A DNA stretch of 64,000 bases, from NCBI GenBank assembly GCA_963677785.2, contig CAXXDH010000003.1:3844001-3908000 (forward strand). The letters run 5' to 3'. Position 1 is the first letter of the stretch; each line of letters starts with the position of its first letter. Source of the DNA: G963665495 sp963677785. GTDB taxonomy: Bacteria > Desulfobacterota > Desulfovibrionia > Desulfovibrionales > Desulfovibrionaceae. The notes beneath the pieces are model-generated. The model was not told the origin of the DNA, searched no databases, and saw only the letters and a list, made by a program, of their open reading frames with translations. A program made the translations under genes and the position numbers. Of this stretch, positions 6,999 to 13,198 are shown one piece after another.

Positions 6999-7193
6999 AT
7001 GTCTGAACAGGGTGATATCCAATGTGTCATGGAAGTTTCAAAATTTATCAATCGTACTCCCGAGTTTGCTGTTGCTTGCGCTTTTACTTACGCTGCCGCC
7101 CAGGGTGGTTCTGTTAATGAGAACAACATTAAAGCTTTTCTCGATGCAGCCTTGAAGGCTTTGAAACAAGCCTCAGTAAAGAGTGACGGCTGA
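6999..7193 (+). CDS. Small phage protein (64 aa)
   Basis: GAGAGG lies 5 nt before the ATG. The protein is short, alanine-rich and helical (EFAVACAFTYAAAQGG; IKAFLDAALKALKQA). The 3' 21 bp overlap the tail of the oppositely oriented 7173-7502 gene. Similar in size and style to the 7558-7803 product, but the sequences do not obviously match. Function unknown. Confidence 0.6.
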   Translation: MSEQGDIQCVMEVSKFINRTPEFAVACAFTYAAAQGGSVNENNIKAFLDAALKALKQASVKSDG

Positions 7194-7502
7194 CCCTGTC
7201 ATCTGAGTAGTCAGAATTTTTTTAATCTCCTCCCTGCTGAAATCCATTTTTTCCAGCAGCAGGGCGGTTTCTTTATAGGCCCTGGCTACCTCGGATTCTG
7301 GCAGAAATTCAGCAAGAGCCAGCTGGAGGGGCTCTGTTGGCTGATCTTCAGTAGTACCGGTCTTCGGTGGGGCGCTTTGCTGGCATTTTACGCAGGGCTC
7401 GGGTTCAGATGGAACTTCCATAAAAGCTTCGCTGATTATTTTTATGAGTTCTTCCGGCGGCAGTTCAGCGGCGGGGCCGGTGATGACGATGACGTTAGGC
7501 AT
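7173..7502 (-). CDS. Small acidic phage protein (109 aa)
   Basis: I start it at the ATG at 7502 (MPNVIVITGPAAELPPEE) because AGGAG lies 8 nt upstream; the frame extends further but without a ribosome site. Acidic helix, then a proline/glutamine-rich linker with a CVKC pair, then a helical end (SEVARAYKETALLLEKMDFS). The lone CVKC could be redox-active or half of a zinc site. Function unknown. Divergent from 7558. Confidence 0.55.
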   Translation of the reverse strand: MPNVIVITGPAAELPPEELIKIISEAFMEVPSEPEPCVKCQQSAPPKTGTTEDQPTEPLQLALAEFLPESEVARAYKETALLLEKMDFSREEIKKILTTQMTGSAVTLY

Positions 7503-7557
7503 TGTGGTGCTCCTGGGATTAAAAATTATATCCAATAAAAAATAAAAGGAGACTAAA

Positions 7558-7803
7558 ATGGTTGAGTCTGTTTCGCAAAGTAGCATCAGTAAAACTAGTC
7601 ATGATATTGCCCTTGAATTCCTCATCCTTTCTGTCTGTCTCGAACATCCTGAAAGAATTGATGCAATTTTTACAGAGGCCATACAGCTTATGTCGTTTTC
7701 AAGTTCTCCGGAATTAAAGCAACAAGGCATTGACTATCTGAATTCATTAAAAGAGGCCCTTGCAAAGCGTCTTGCTGCGAAAACGCAGGACATAGAGTCA
7801 TAA
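7558..7803 (+). CDS. Small helical phage protein (81 aa)
   Basis: Strong AAAGGAG 5-6 nt before the ATG. Entirely helical by residue pattern (HDIALEFLILSVCLEHPERI; LKEALAKRLAAKTQDIES), soluble, no known domain. It faces away from the 7502 gene, with which it shares a 55-bp divergent promoter region, and its end overlaps the convergent 7798-7983 gene by 6 bp. Confidence 0.6.
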   Translation: MVESVSQSSISKTSHDIALEFLILSVCLEHPERIDAIFTEAIQLMSFSSSPELKQQGIDYLNSLKEALAKRLAAKTQDIES

Positions 7804-7983
7804 GCTAGTCCTCACCAACCCAAGATATTGGCTAGTGACAAGGTCTGCTATCTCTTTGCATACAGCGTCATTTAATGGTTGCCTTTTTGGTTTGGCTTCA
7901 AGGGCAGTTGCCAAACGATTCAAAGTATCAAGCGTCGGTTGGCCGAGGTTGATTTCAATGGCGATAAATTTTGAATCAGACAT
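7798..7983 (-). CDS. Small phage protein (61 aa) after the Cro-like regulator
   Basis: Start at 7983 with AGGAG 7 nt upstream, overlapping the 3' end of the HTH gene 7976-8173 by 8 bp, so the two are probably one transcript. IEINLGQPTLDTLNRLATAL and KPKRQPLNDAVCKEI suggest a small ribbon-helix or helical dimer. No family assigned. Confidence 0.55.
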   Translation of the reverse strand: MSDSKFIAIEINLGQPTLDTLNRLATALEAKPKRQPLNDAVCKEIADLVTSQYLGLVRTSL

Positions 7984-8173
7984 GGGCCTGCTCCTGGGGT
8001 TGGGGTGTGCTATAAATAACTGACTCGATTTTTTCTAAATTTTTCAGCGTGATACTTTCGCCACGGCAAAATCTAAAAATGGTAGCCCGTGACAGATTCG
8101 CTTGCTCAGCGAAGGCATCAACAGATAATTTATTATCAACCAAGAATTGTTTTAGAACTTTTCGTCTGTCCAT
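7976..8173 (-). CDS. Cro/CI-type HTH regulator (65 aa)
   Basis: A single XRE-type helix-turn-helix domain: VDAFAEQANLSRATIFRFCR covers helices 2-3, and SITLKNLEKIESV is helix 4. Size matches Cro-like repressors, which bind operators as dimers. It is transcribed away from the 8181-8702 regulator, with the palindrome 8243-8265 on the upstream side. On its strand TTGACT and TACCAT sit 16 bp apart close to the ATG, so the mRNA leader may be very short. Together with 8181-8702 it likely forms the element's genetic switch. Confidence 0.75.
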   Translation of the reverse strand: MDRRKVLKQFLVDNKLSVDAFAEQANLSRATIFRFCRGESITLKNLEKIESVIYSTPQPQEQAHV

Positions 8174-8180
8174 GGAGCTA

Positions 8181-8702
8181 ATGGTATCAAAAATGAGCCC
8201 TCAGTCAACAACAAGTTCCAATATTGATAGTCGCAATTTTGATACGGATAGGGTAACTATCCGTAGTATGAGTAAGTTGTATAAAAAGGCTCGTAGCTGG
8301 ATCATTGCCCAGAATGGCGGCAAAATTACCAAGGATTTTATTGCCAAGCTGGGGACTCCAAAGGCTACTGTTACCAGGAATTTAAAGGAAGGGGTTGAAG
8401 TCTATCCTAACGCTGATGTTTTTTGTCAATGGCTTGAAAAGCTCGGGGCTACGATAGTTTTTCCAGGTGAAGACGAGGGGGAATACGGCAAAATTTTACG
8501 AACAACTATCAATAATTTTAGATTATTAGATGTACCAGAAGAAAAAATTTTAGAAGCCGCAAAAGGTGTGGCAGAAAAATACCTATGCAGGCCACAGGAA
8601 CAGCCGGTTTATAAACAAAAGAACCAGGAAGATAGTAATAAAGGGATAGTACATCTCAATGGAGACCAAACGGAGCTTCCGGTAAAAAACGGCTCCGAAT
8701 AA
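8181..8702 (+). CDS. HTH phage repressor-like protein (about 145-173 aa)
   Basis: The DNA-binding part is SWIIAQNGGKITKDFIAKLG then PKATVTRNLKEGVEVYPNAD, a helix-turn-helix with helix 3 around ATVTRNLKEG. A helical segment (EKILEAAKGVAEKYLC) and a polar tail follow. The start is uncertain: ATG 8181 has GGAG only 3 nt upstream, ATG 8193 has no close site, and ATG 8268 (MSKLYKKARSW) begins exactly at the conserved-looking domain just right of the palindrome 8243-8265. If 8268 is right, the palindrome lies in the divergent intergenic region as in classic cI/cro switches. No RecA-cleavage peptidase domain is visible. Confidence 0.65.
   Translation: MVSKMSPQSTTSSNIDSRNFDTDRVTIRSMSKLYKKARSWIIAQNGGKITKDFIAKLGTPKATVTRNLKEGVEVYPNADVFCQWLEKLGATIVFPGEDEGEYGKILRTTINNFRLLDVPEEKILEAAKGVAEKYLCRPQEQPVYKQKNQEDSNKGIVHLNGDQTELPVKNGSE
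8243..8265. promoter_or_regulatory. Perfect 9-bp inverted repeat, likely operator of the genetic switch
   Basis: TACGGATAG (8243-8251), spacer GGTAA, CTATCCGTA (8257-8265): a 23-bp operator-like site with no mismatch. It lies between the divergent HTH genes if the rightward gene starts at 8268. No second copy was noticed nearby. Confidence 0.6.
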
Positions 8703-8872
8703 TCCACGGCGGCGGGTGTGGCGACGGGGTATGTAAGGCAAAATTAATAGTAATCATAAGTAGATATAGTAAAAAAATTTGACCATAATGATAGGAAAAT
8801 GAGTTTTACAGTTACATATCTAGCGAAACATTTTTGTTTTTATATGTATATGTCCATAGAGGGCAAATAAAA

Positions 8873-9421
8873 ATGATAAAGACAATCGCAATACCAATGA
8901 CGTGTGTTATTTTGCTCGTGTTAGGTTATGTTGTTTATAATTATCATTTTTACTCGCCGAAAAATTATGAAGATTGCCTGGAGCACAAGCGTTTTCCATT
9001 GATGTCGAATGCGGATTTGCAAATTATTAACAGGCTATGCCAAAGATACCCACGCGCAAACGCAGCACAGGATGAAGCAGCGAGGATAGCCGCGCAACAA
9101 GAAGCGGAAAGAATAAAGATGGCTGAAGCAAAAAAGTATGAATTGTTTCAGATTGAATTTAATAAAAAGATCTCTACTATTCATCCTGATTGGGACATCA
9201 TAGTTAGATCTCCATCTTTCCATAGGTGGATAGAATTTTATCCGGATATTATAATTAAATCACGGTTAAAAACTGCTTACAAGCAGGGAAGTGCGGAAGA
9301 TATCATTTGGATGATAACACGGTATAAGACAGAATTACAACAAGGCAGAAGACCAAATAAAGCGTCAAACTTCTTTGCTAATACAAATCCTTTTGGTGAT
9401 TTGCTTCCACGTAACCGTTAG
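8873..9421 (+). CDS. Membrane-anchored protein of unknown function (182 aa)
   Basis: Start chosen at ATG 8873 (MIKTIAIPMTCVILLVLGYV), which gives an N-terminal membrane anchor; AGAGGG is about 11 nt upstream. The frame also opens at 8834 without support. After the anchor comes a short domain with two Cys (DCLEHKRFPL; RLCQRYP), an alanine/glutamate coiled helix (DEAARIAAQQEAERIKMAEA) and a C-terminal domain with PDWDIIVRSPSFHRWIEFYP. The region 8703-8872 is AT-rich and holds no gene. With the next small membrane gene it may alter the host envelope; this is inference. Confidence 0.65.
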   Translation: MIKTIAIPMTCVILLVLGYVVYNYHFYSPKNYEDCLEHKRFPLMSNADLQIINRLCQRYPRANAAQDEAARIAAQQEAERIKMAEAKKYELFQIEFNKKISTIHPDWDIIVRSPSFHRWIEFYPDIIIKSRLKTAYKQGSAEDIIWMITRYKTELQQGRRPNKASNFFANTNPFGDLLPRNR

Positions 9422-9439
9422 GAAAACATAGAGGATAGA

Positions 9440-9604
9440 ATGAAGCAAATAATTCTTGCATCAATAATACTGGCGCTACCGATCATGTTGTTATTCGCTG
9501 TTTGGGGTACGTATCAAAATATGGAGAACGAATTTTTCAATATGGTCACTAAGCGTCACTCATATAACCAGACTATATATGTGAAACATGGGGTTAAGCA
9601 ATGA
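9440..9604 (+). CDS. Small membrane protein (54 aa)
   Basis: ATG at 9440 has GAGG 5-6 nt upstream, and the stop overlaps the next start as ATGA. The protein begins MKQIILASIILALPIMLLFA, one membrane segment or signal anchor, followed by about 30 polar residues (TKRHSYNQTIYVKHGVKQ). It fits the chain 8873-9930 as a coupled small gene. Function unknown. Confidence 0.6.
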   Translation: MKQIILASIILALPIMLLFAVWGTYQNMENEFFNMVTKRHSYNQTIYVKHGVKQ

Positions 9605-9930
9605 CAGTCGACATAGAGTTCAAATATGTAAAAAAAGACGACTATTCTCCTGACTACGTAAACGGAGTCCATGGTGGAGTGAATTCTAATGGGGATATAG
9701 TCGCTCATTTTTTTCAAGAAATTTCACCGATCCCTGAGTCTACGATTTGTGAGTTTTCAGACGTTGGTGAAATTATTAATGAAACCAATAAACCCGAAGA
9801 CCTTGAGCAGGAGGTTTGGAGGGTAGTTAAATCTGGAATCACCATGAACTATAAGACTGCTGTTAAATTTAGGGAATGGCTTAACCAAGTGATTAATGAC
9901 CACGAAAATCGCCAAGATGTGGACAAGTAG
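9601..9930 (+). CDS. Uncharacterised protein (109 aa)
   Basis: Coupled to the small membrane gene by a 4-bp overlap. The protein starts with a strand-rich part (DIEFKYVKKDDYSPDYVNGV, HGGVNSNGDIVAHFFQE) and ends in a helix (NYKTAVKFREWLNQVINDHE). The pattern, in which a small beta sheet carries a 'vKSGITMnyktA' segment, resembles small DUF-type proteins often found outside phages too, but I cannot name the family. Soluble, acidic. Confidence 0.65.
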   Translation: MTVDIEFKYVKKDDYSPDYVNGVHGGVNSNGDIVAHFFQEISPIPESTICEFSDVGEIINETNKPEDLEQEVWRVVKSGITMNYKTAVKFREWLNQVINDHENRQDVDK

Positions 9931-10100
9931 AAATGGGGCTCACGCGACATATTATACGAACCTCTGGAGGTGGGCTCAGGGGGGAAGAAATCTATTGGCG
10001 AAGTAGCCAGCAAGGGAAGCTATTGCCAAGTGGTGGGGTAAATGATTATATTATACCCAAGCAAATTATAACCACGGTTTCAGAATCCCTGAGGTTTGCC

Positions 10101-10289
10101 ATGCAAGAGAGATTAGTTAAACTCGAAACAAAAGTGGACCATATCCAAGATGATATCACTGAGATCAAGGGTGATATTCGTGATATCAAAAAAGATCAAA
10201 GGGCCGACTTCAGGCTTTTGTTTGGGGCTGTCATTTTTGTGGCCTTGGGTTTGGCCGGCTTAATGGCAAAAGGCTTTAAATGGTTTTAA
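10101..10289 (+). CDS. XhlA-like small membrane protein (62 aa)
   Basis: Start at ATG 10101 with GAGG 6 nt upstream; the frame opens at 9933, but the 56 extra residues look unlike the family. MQERLVKLETKVDHIQDDIT and EIKGDIRDIKKDQRADF form a coiled coil, followed by one membrane helix (LLFGAVIFVALGLAGLMAKG). This is the plan of XhlA/DUF1640-like hemolysin-type anchors, which in phages associate with lysis or with membrane tethering. A strong terminator follows 33 bp later. Confidence 0.65.
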   Translation: MQERLVKLETKVDHIQDDITEIKGDIRDIKKDQRADFRLLFGAVIFVALGLAGLMAKGFKWF

Positions 10290-10324
10290 CGTCCTAACCT
10301 CTCTTCATAGTGCCTTTTAAATGA

Positions 10325-10347
10325 CCCCGCCCCGGCGGGGTTTTCTT
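10325..10347 (+). terminator. Rho-independent terminator
   Basis: CCCCGCC (10325-10331), CC loop, GGCGGGG (10334-10340), then TTTTCTTTT. It ends the rightward transcript of 8873-10289. Confidence 0.8.
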
Positions 10348-10422
10348 TTGCCGTGTGCTTGGCGGCATATCCCATTCAAAAAAGATTACAGAAATCCTTA
10401 GGCTCATTTTTGATGTTTATCC

Positions 10423-10450
10423 TTGACTATGGTCTCAATATTGATACTAT
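10423..10450 (+). promoter_or_regulatory. Sigma-70-type promoter
   Basis: TTGACT (10423-10428), 16-bp spacer, TACTAT (10445-10450). Predicted start near 10457, about 235 nt before the pentapeptide gene, so the mRNA has a long leader. The hexamers equal those of the small-RNA promoter at 537-565. Confidence 0.5.
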
Positions 10451-10456
10451 ATTCTC

Positions 10457-10685
10457 CAACAGCACACGAACACCCCCAAACCGAACAGGCCAACCACGGA
10501 AGGCAGTAGGGAAAGGGCGCAAGTGTGAAGCCCGGAAAGCCAAGTCCGGCAAGCTGCAACCAAAATCGGGATACGGGTCTGAAGATCCGCCGGTGGAGGG
10601 GGACCGCACGCGACGGCAGAAGGTAGGAAGGGCAGAGACGAAGACTAAACGGCAAGATCAGCTCCAAAAAATTTAACAACGCGGT
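10457..10685 (+). ncRNA. Candidate structured leader or RNA before the pentapeptide gene
   Basis: The stretch is purine-rich and unlike its surroundings. Clear local hairpins are CCGGA/TCCGG around AAGCCAAG (near 10538-10555) and CGGGTC-TGAA-GATCCG (near 10575-10590). A possible long pairing joins CACCCCC near 10468 with GGAGGGGG near 10596. No supported reading frame. It could be a regulatory 5' leader or an independent RNA; I cannot place it in a known RNA family. Confidence 0.3.
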
Positions 10686-10691
10686 GGCGCT

Positions 10692-11408
10692 ATGAAACTC
10701 GAAATAATCGTCAAACTCAACGATCACGCTCTTTGGCTTGAAACCTACGGCGAGTGCGGCAGCGAGGCGAACCTGAGCGGGGCGAACCTGAGCGGGGCGG
10801 ACCTGCGCGAGGCGAACCTGCGCGGGGCGAACCTGAGCGGGGCGGACCTGCGCGAGGCGAACCTGCGCGGGGCGAACCTGAGCGGGGCGAACCTGAGCTG
10901 GGCGAACCTGCGCGGGGCGGACCTGCGCGAGGCGAACCTGCGCTGGGCGAACCTGAGCCGGGCGGACCTGAGCCGTGCGAACCTGCGCGAGGCGAACCTG
11001 CGCGAGGCGGACCTGCGCTGGGCGAACCTGAGCCGGGCGAACCTGAGCCGGGCGAACCTGCGCTGGGCGGACCTGCGCCGGGCGAACCTGCACGAGGCGG
11101 ACCTGAGCTGGGCGGACCTGAGCTGGGCGGACCTGCGCCGGGCGAACCTGCACGAGGCGGACCTGAGCTGGGCGGACCTGAGCTGGGCGGACCTGGATTT
11201 TTCGGCGTGGCCGCTTTGGTGCGGGTCGTTCTCTGTAAAAGTCAACGACCGAATACTTGCTCAACTTATGATGCATATATCTCGGTTAGACATTTCTGGG
11301 TGTAACCCCGTGGCCCGCTATGCATTTCGACTAATTTTTCAGGGTTGGGCGGGGAGATATTTGGCGAATCTTTTTACTGAGTATCGTGACGACGTTGGCA
11401 AGATTTAG
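10692..11408 (+). CDS. Pentapeptide-repeat protein with phage-type C-terminal domain (238 aa)
   Basis: After MKLEIIVKLNDHALWLETYG and a short acidic link come 28 full A(N/D)LxX repeats (residues ~26-168), which build a right-handed quadrilateral beta helix. A C-terminal domain follows: FSAWPLWCGSFSVKVNDRIL, then LMMHISRLDISGC. This 'WPLWCGS' domain is a familiar companion of pentapeptide repeats in phage proteins. Some pentapeptide proteins mimic DNA and inhibit gyrase; no such role can be shown here. The repeat DNA is nearly uniform, so the number of repeats probably varies between strains. It has its own promoter (10423-10450) and lies between candidate RNAs. Confidence 0.88.
   Translation: MKLEIIVKLNDHALWLETYGECGSEANLSGANLSGADLREANLRGANLSGADLREANLRGANLSGANLSWANLRGADLREANLRWANLSRADLSRANLREANLREADLRWANLSRANLSRANLRWADLRRANLHEADLSWADLSWADLRRANLHEADLSWADLSWADLDFSAWPLWCGSFSVKVNDRILAQLMMHISRLDISGCNPVARYAFRLIFQGWAGRYLANLFTEYRDDVGKI
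10767..11196 (+). repeat. 15-bp tandem repeat array encoding pentapeptides
   Basis: About 28 units of 15 bp (GCGRACCTGMRCNRG type) with almost no synonymous variation. Two adjacent 60-bp blocks encoding ADLRRANLHEADLSWADLSW are identical, showing a recent duplication. The opposite strand is open over 290 codons only because of this periodicity. Confidence 0.85.
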
Positions 11409-11438
11409 CAGACGTAACGTTCTTTGAAAATTTAGATA

Positions 11439-11581
11439 TCTCGAAGTTTCCTGAGTGCGCGGCGGCGTGGAAAGCGGACACGCCCCCGGCGATTTGCACC
11501 AGGCTGGGGCTGTGAAGTGGTGCAAGAGACTATTGCAGAGCCGGAGTAGCGCCCGGCCCGCGCACTCAAGGAGCTTCGAGA
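11439..11581 (+). ncRNA. Structured RNA candidate A (24-bp terminal stem)
   Basis: Bases 11439-11462 pair with 11558-11581: TCTCGAAG with CTTCGAGA at the base, and TGAGTGCGCGG with CCGCGCACTCA above, joined by a weaker 5-nt stretch. Inside are GGCGTG/CACGCC (11464-11469 with 11479-11484) and TTGCACCA/TGGTGCAA (11494-11501 with 11518-11525), so the fold is branched. No supported gene lies inside. Such complementarity does not arise by chance in 143 nt. It could be a functional RNA or a palindromic mobile module. The strand is assumed from the flanking genes. Confidence 0.5.
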
Positions 11582-11587
11582 AAAACG

Positions 11588-11742
11588 TCGAATCATCTTA
11601 AAGGAGCGCCCGGCGTGAAAAAAAGTAAGAACCCGTCCGCGCAAGAACGATGCTACCCGATGTGTAGCGGACGAACGCGGAACAAATACCGGGATTGGCC
11701 GAAATCTGGGCGGGGCTGGACCGCTCCTTTAAGATGGTTCGA
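11588..11742 (+). ncRNA. Structured RNA candidate B (21-bp terminal stem)
   Basis: Bases 11588-11608 pair with 11722-11742 over 21 bp with a single G-U; the 14-bp core is ATCTTAAAGGAGCG with its exact complement. CGTCCGC (11634-11640) pairs with GCGGACG (11667-11673) inside. The left arm contains AGGAG (11602-11606), 8 nt before a GTG at 11615 that opens a 126-codon frame, so the stem would hide that ribosome site. It starts 6 nt after candidate A and ends 6 nt before the hairpin 11749-11796. Confidence 0.5.
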
Positions 11743-11748
11743 CAACTC

Positions 11749-11796
11749 CCACCTCTCCCGGAGGGGCCGGTTGTTCGGCCCCTCCGGGAGAGGTGG
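11749..11796. other. Perfect 21-bp hairpin
   Basis: Arm 11749-11769 is the exact reverse complement of 11776-11796, with a GTTGTT loop. The stem is very GC-rich (CTCCCGGAGGGGCC core) and is not followed by a T tract, so it is not an ordinary terminator. It directly precedes the ribosome site (AGGAGAG) of the 39-residue gene at 11811. It may protect mRNA ends, block ribosomes or be a protein site. Confidence 0.75.
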
Positions 11797-11810
11797 AGGA
11801 AGGAGAGTGT

Positions 11811-11930
11811 ATGCTGAAAGATTTTTTGACCGCATTCCGCTGTGCTTGGGTGTCGATGCGCCAGAGCAGCAAGAACCGGCGATGGGAAGGCAAGGTCGAA
11901 GTGAAAGGACGTGGAATAATCCATCTGTAA
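11811..11930 (+). CDS. Small basic protein (39 aa) after the hairpin
   Basis: ATG at 11811 with AGGAGAG 6 nt upstream. Sequence starts MLKDFLTAFRCAWVSMRQSS and ends GRGIIHL; basic, amphipathic helix at the N-terminus. It ends 19 nt before the next gene. Small size makes it uncertain, but the ribosome site is good and the alternative frame across it (11615-11995) has poor composition. Confidence 0.45.
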   Translation: MLKDFLTAFRCAWVSMRQSSKNRRWEGKVEVKGRGIIHL

Positions 11931-11949
11931 CAACCATAAGGGTTTCCCC

Positions 11950-12321
11950 ATGGATTCAGAACAACTGTTTGCTTTGCCAGATGAGCAACTCCTAGAAATT
12001 ATAGAGAGTCAAGATCCTACAGTTTTCGGGGAGAGTTACACGATTGATTGGGGGAGCTCACGAGGACAAGGAAAACGAATTGGGAAAATGATTGTGGGTG
12101 CCATGTCTGACATCTCAATCAGAGGCAAAAAGAAATATTATGATCTTTTCGCCAAGCTTAATCTCACAGATTTAGAACGCACTGAAGCGACGGGTTTTAA
12201 AGGTATAGAAACGGTACGTTATCTGAAGGCAAGAGCTGCAGGGCTTGATCATGATTACGCGGCCTGTTTTGCCTACGATGGAATGAAGTCCCTGCGCACA
12301 TATAATGCGCGGATTGGTTAA
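11950..12321 (+). CDS. Uncharacterised phage protein (123 aa)
   Basis: AAGGG lies 8 nt before the ATG. A helical, slightly acidic protein: EQLFALPDEQLLEIIESQDP, then GSSRGQGKRIGKMIVGAMSD, then a helix ending SLRTYNARIG. The middle Gly/Arg/Lys loop could contact nucleic acid or phosphate. No family recognised. First gene of the rightward recombination/integration operon after the RNA region. Confidence 0.65.
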   Translation: MDSEQLFALPDEQLLEIIESQDPTVFGESYTIDWGSSRGQGKRIGKMIVGAMSDISIRGKKKYYDLFAKLNLTDLERTEATGFKGIETVRYLKARAAGLDHDYAACFAYDGMKSLRTYNARIG

Positions 12322-12390
12322 ATTTTCCCCTGGAATGAACACCCAACAGCCGGGGCGGCTCCCTACCGTCCCGGCACCCTGGAGGGGATC

Positions 12391-12624
12391 ATGAACACTG
12401 AAAATTACGTAGACGTTGAGTACGAGAAGTACAGGATTGCCGCACAGACAGCTCTATTTATAGCTGGCAGGGACCCTGATGACGCCGTGGCACAAGCGCG
12501 GGCTGAGGTCTACAAAAACGGCCTGATCTTGATTGAGTGCCTGAGGACTGAACTGGCGGATCTCCGGGTGCGCCTCGAAATGAAAACAAGATTCGGGAAA
12601 AGTTCGCCGGAGCGGGCGGCATGA
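12391..12624 (+). CDS. Small helical phage protein (77 aa)
   Basis: GGAGG 7 nt before the ATG. Almost entirely helical, with an Ala-rich core (YRIAAQTALFIAGRDPDDAV; LILIECLRTELADLRVRLEM) that looks like a coiled-coil dimer. The stop overlaps the next start as ATGA. Function unknown. Confidence 0.65.
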   Translation: MNTENYVDVEYEKYRIAAQTALFIAGRDPDDAVAQARAEVYKNGLILIECLRTELADLRVRLEMKTRFGKSSPERAA

Positions 12625-12710
12625 GAGCCGAGGTAATCCTCCGGCTGGTACTGCTGGTCGAATTTTTCGCGGCGGCGATTATGTACGCCGCGGCACAAGG
12701 AGGGATGTGA
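12621..12710 (+). CDS. Very small membrane peptide (29 aa)
   Basis: ATG overlaps the previous stop (ATGA). The peptide MRAEVILRLVLLVEFFAAAI plus MYAAAQGGM is one hydrophobic helix. The stop is followed within 2 bp by the next gene's start, whose AGGAGGG lies inside this frame. Translational coupling on both sides supports it despite the size. Confidence 0.45.
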   Translation: MRAEVILRLVLLVEFFAAAIMYAAAQGGM

Positions 12711-12712
12711 AA

Positions 12713-12925
12713 ATGTTTGAAGTAGGCGGGCCAAGTTTCGATCCCGATAAATTCGGCGAGCTTTTAGCGCAGCCGGGAATGGCGCAGCGGCTGTTGGATA
12801 TCATGTGTCCGGAAGAAGAAAGCCCCACGCTGCAACGTGAGGCTCAAACCACAAGCTTCCTGGGCGGGAGCGATCAAGAAATAAATGAGGCGCCGGATAA
12901 CGTCAAGGCGCTGGGAGGTGTGTGA
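12713..12925 (+). CDS. Small acidic phage protein (70 aa)
   Basis: ATG 12713 chosen over GTG 12707 because AGGAGGG then has 8-nt spacing. Begins MFEVGGPSFDPDKFGELLAQ, then GMAQRLLDIMCPEEESPTLQ and a polar end. No domain recognised; soluble. Ends 1 bp before the next start. Confidence 0.6.
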   Translation: MFEVGGPSFDPDKFGELLAQPGMAQRLLDIMCPEEESPTLQREAQTTSFLGGSDQEINEAPDNVKALGGV

Positions 12926-12926
12926 G

Positions 12927-13187
12927 ATGTTCGATCAACCTTACGTAAGCATGTCGGAAAAGAAGATCATCTTCGAGGGGCTTGCCAGAATGGCAAAACA
13001 AGCCAAAATGACCGCGCCTTCAGATGAATCGTTTGCCCTGGTTGATTTTACTTGCTCGCTTGCACAGGAGATCAACCTTGATGAGCGCGTGCAAAAGTCC
13101 GGTCATCAGCGGCGTATCGACGAGCTAGAATCCGAGCTCGCACGCCTCAAAGCCGAGAGCTGTTTGGCGTCTGCCGTAGAGGAATAG
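12927..13187 (+). CDS. Small coiled-coil phage protein (86 aa)
   Basis: ATG 12927 (MFDQPYVSMSEKKIIFEGLA) has GGAGG 8 nt upstream; the frame opens earlier at 12885 but inside the previous gene. The last 30 residues (RRIDELESELARLKAES) form a leucine-heptad coil. It directly precedes the SbcC-like ATPase and may be a partner, judging only from position. Confidence 0.6.
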   Translation: MFDQPYVSMSEKKIIFEGLARMAKQAKMTAPSDESFALVDFTCSLAQEINLDERVQKSGHQRRIDELESELARLKAESCLASAVEE

Positions 13188-13198
13188 AGGAGGAAGAA

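Larger units (their letters stand above)
10290..10691. other. Gap: terminator, promoter and candidate RNA, no supported gene
   Basis: The gap holds a terminator (10325-10347), a promoter (10423-10450) and a G/A-rich, hairpin-bearing stretch up to the pentapeptide gene. A reading frame at 10353-10676 is very Lys/Arg-rich with no ribosome site and is not believed. Confidence 0.6.

Noticed and set aside
10353..10676. 107-codon rightward frame before the pentapeptide gene
   Set aside because: Lys/Arg/Gly-rich, no ribosome site, overlaps a promoter and hairpins.
10404..11276. 290-codon leftward frame across the pentapeptide gene (QVRPA repeats)
   Set aside because: It is the antisense product of the 15-bp repeats and has no ribosome site.
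11615..11995. 126-codon rightward frame starting GTG across RNA candidate B and the hairpin
   Set aside because: AGGAG is present but hidden in the stem of B, and composition is poor; the 39-codon frame at 11811 with its own site is preferred. Kept only as a possible regulated start.
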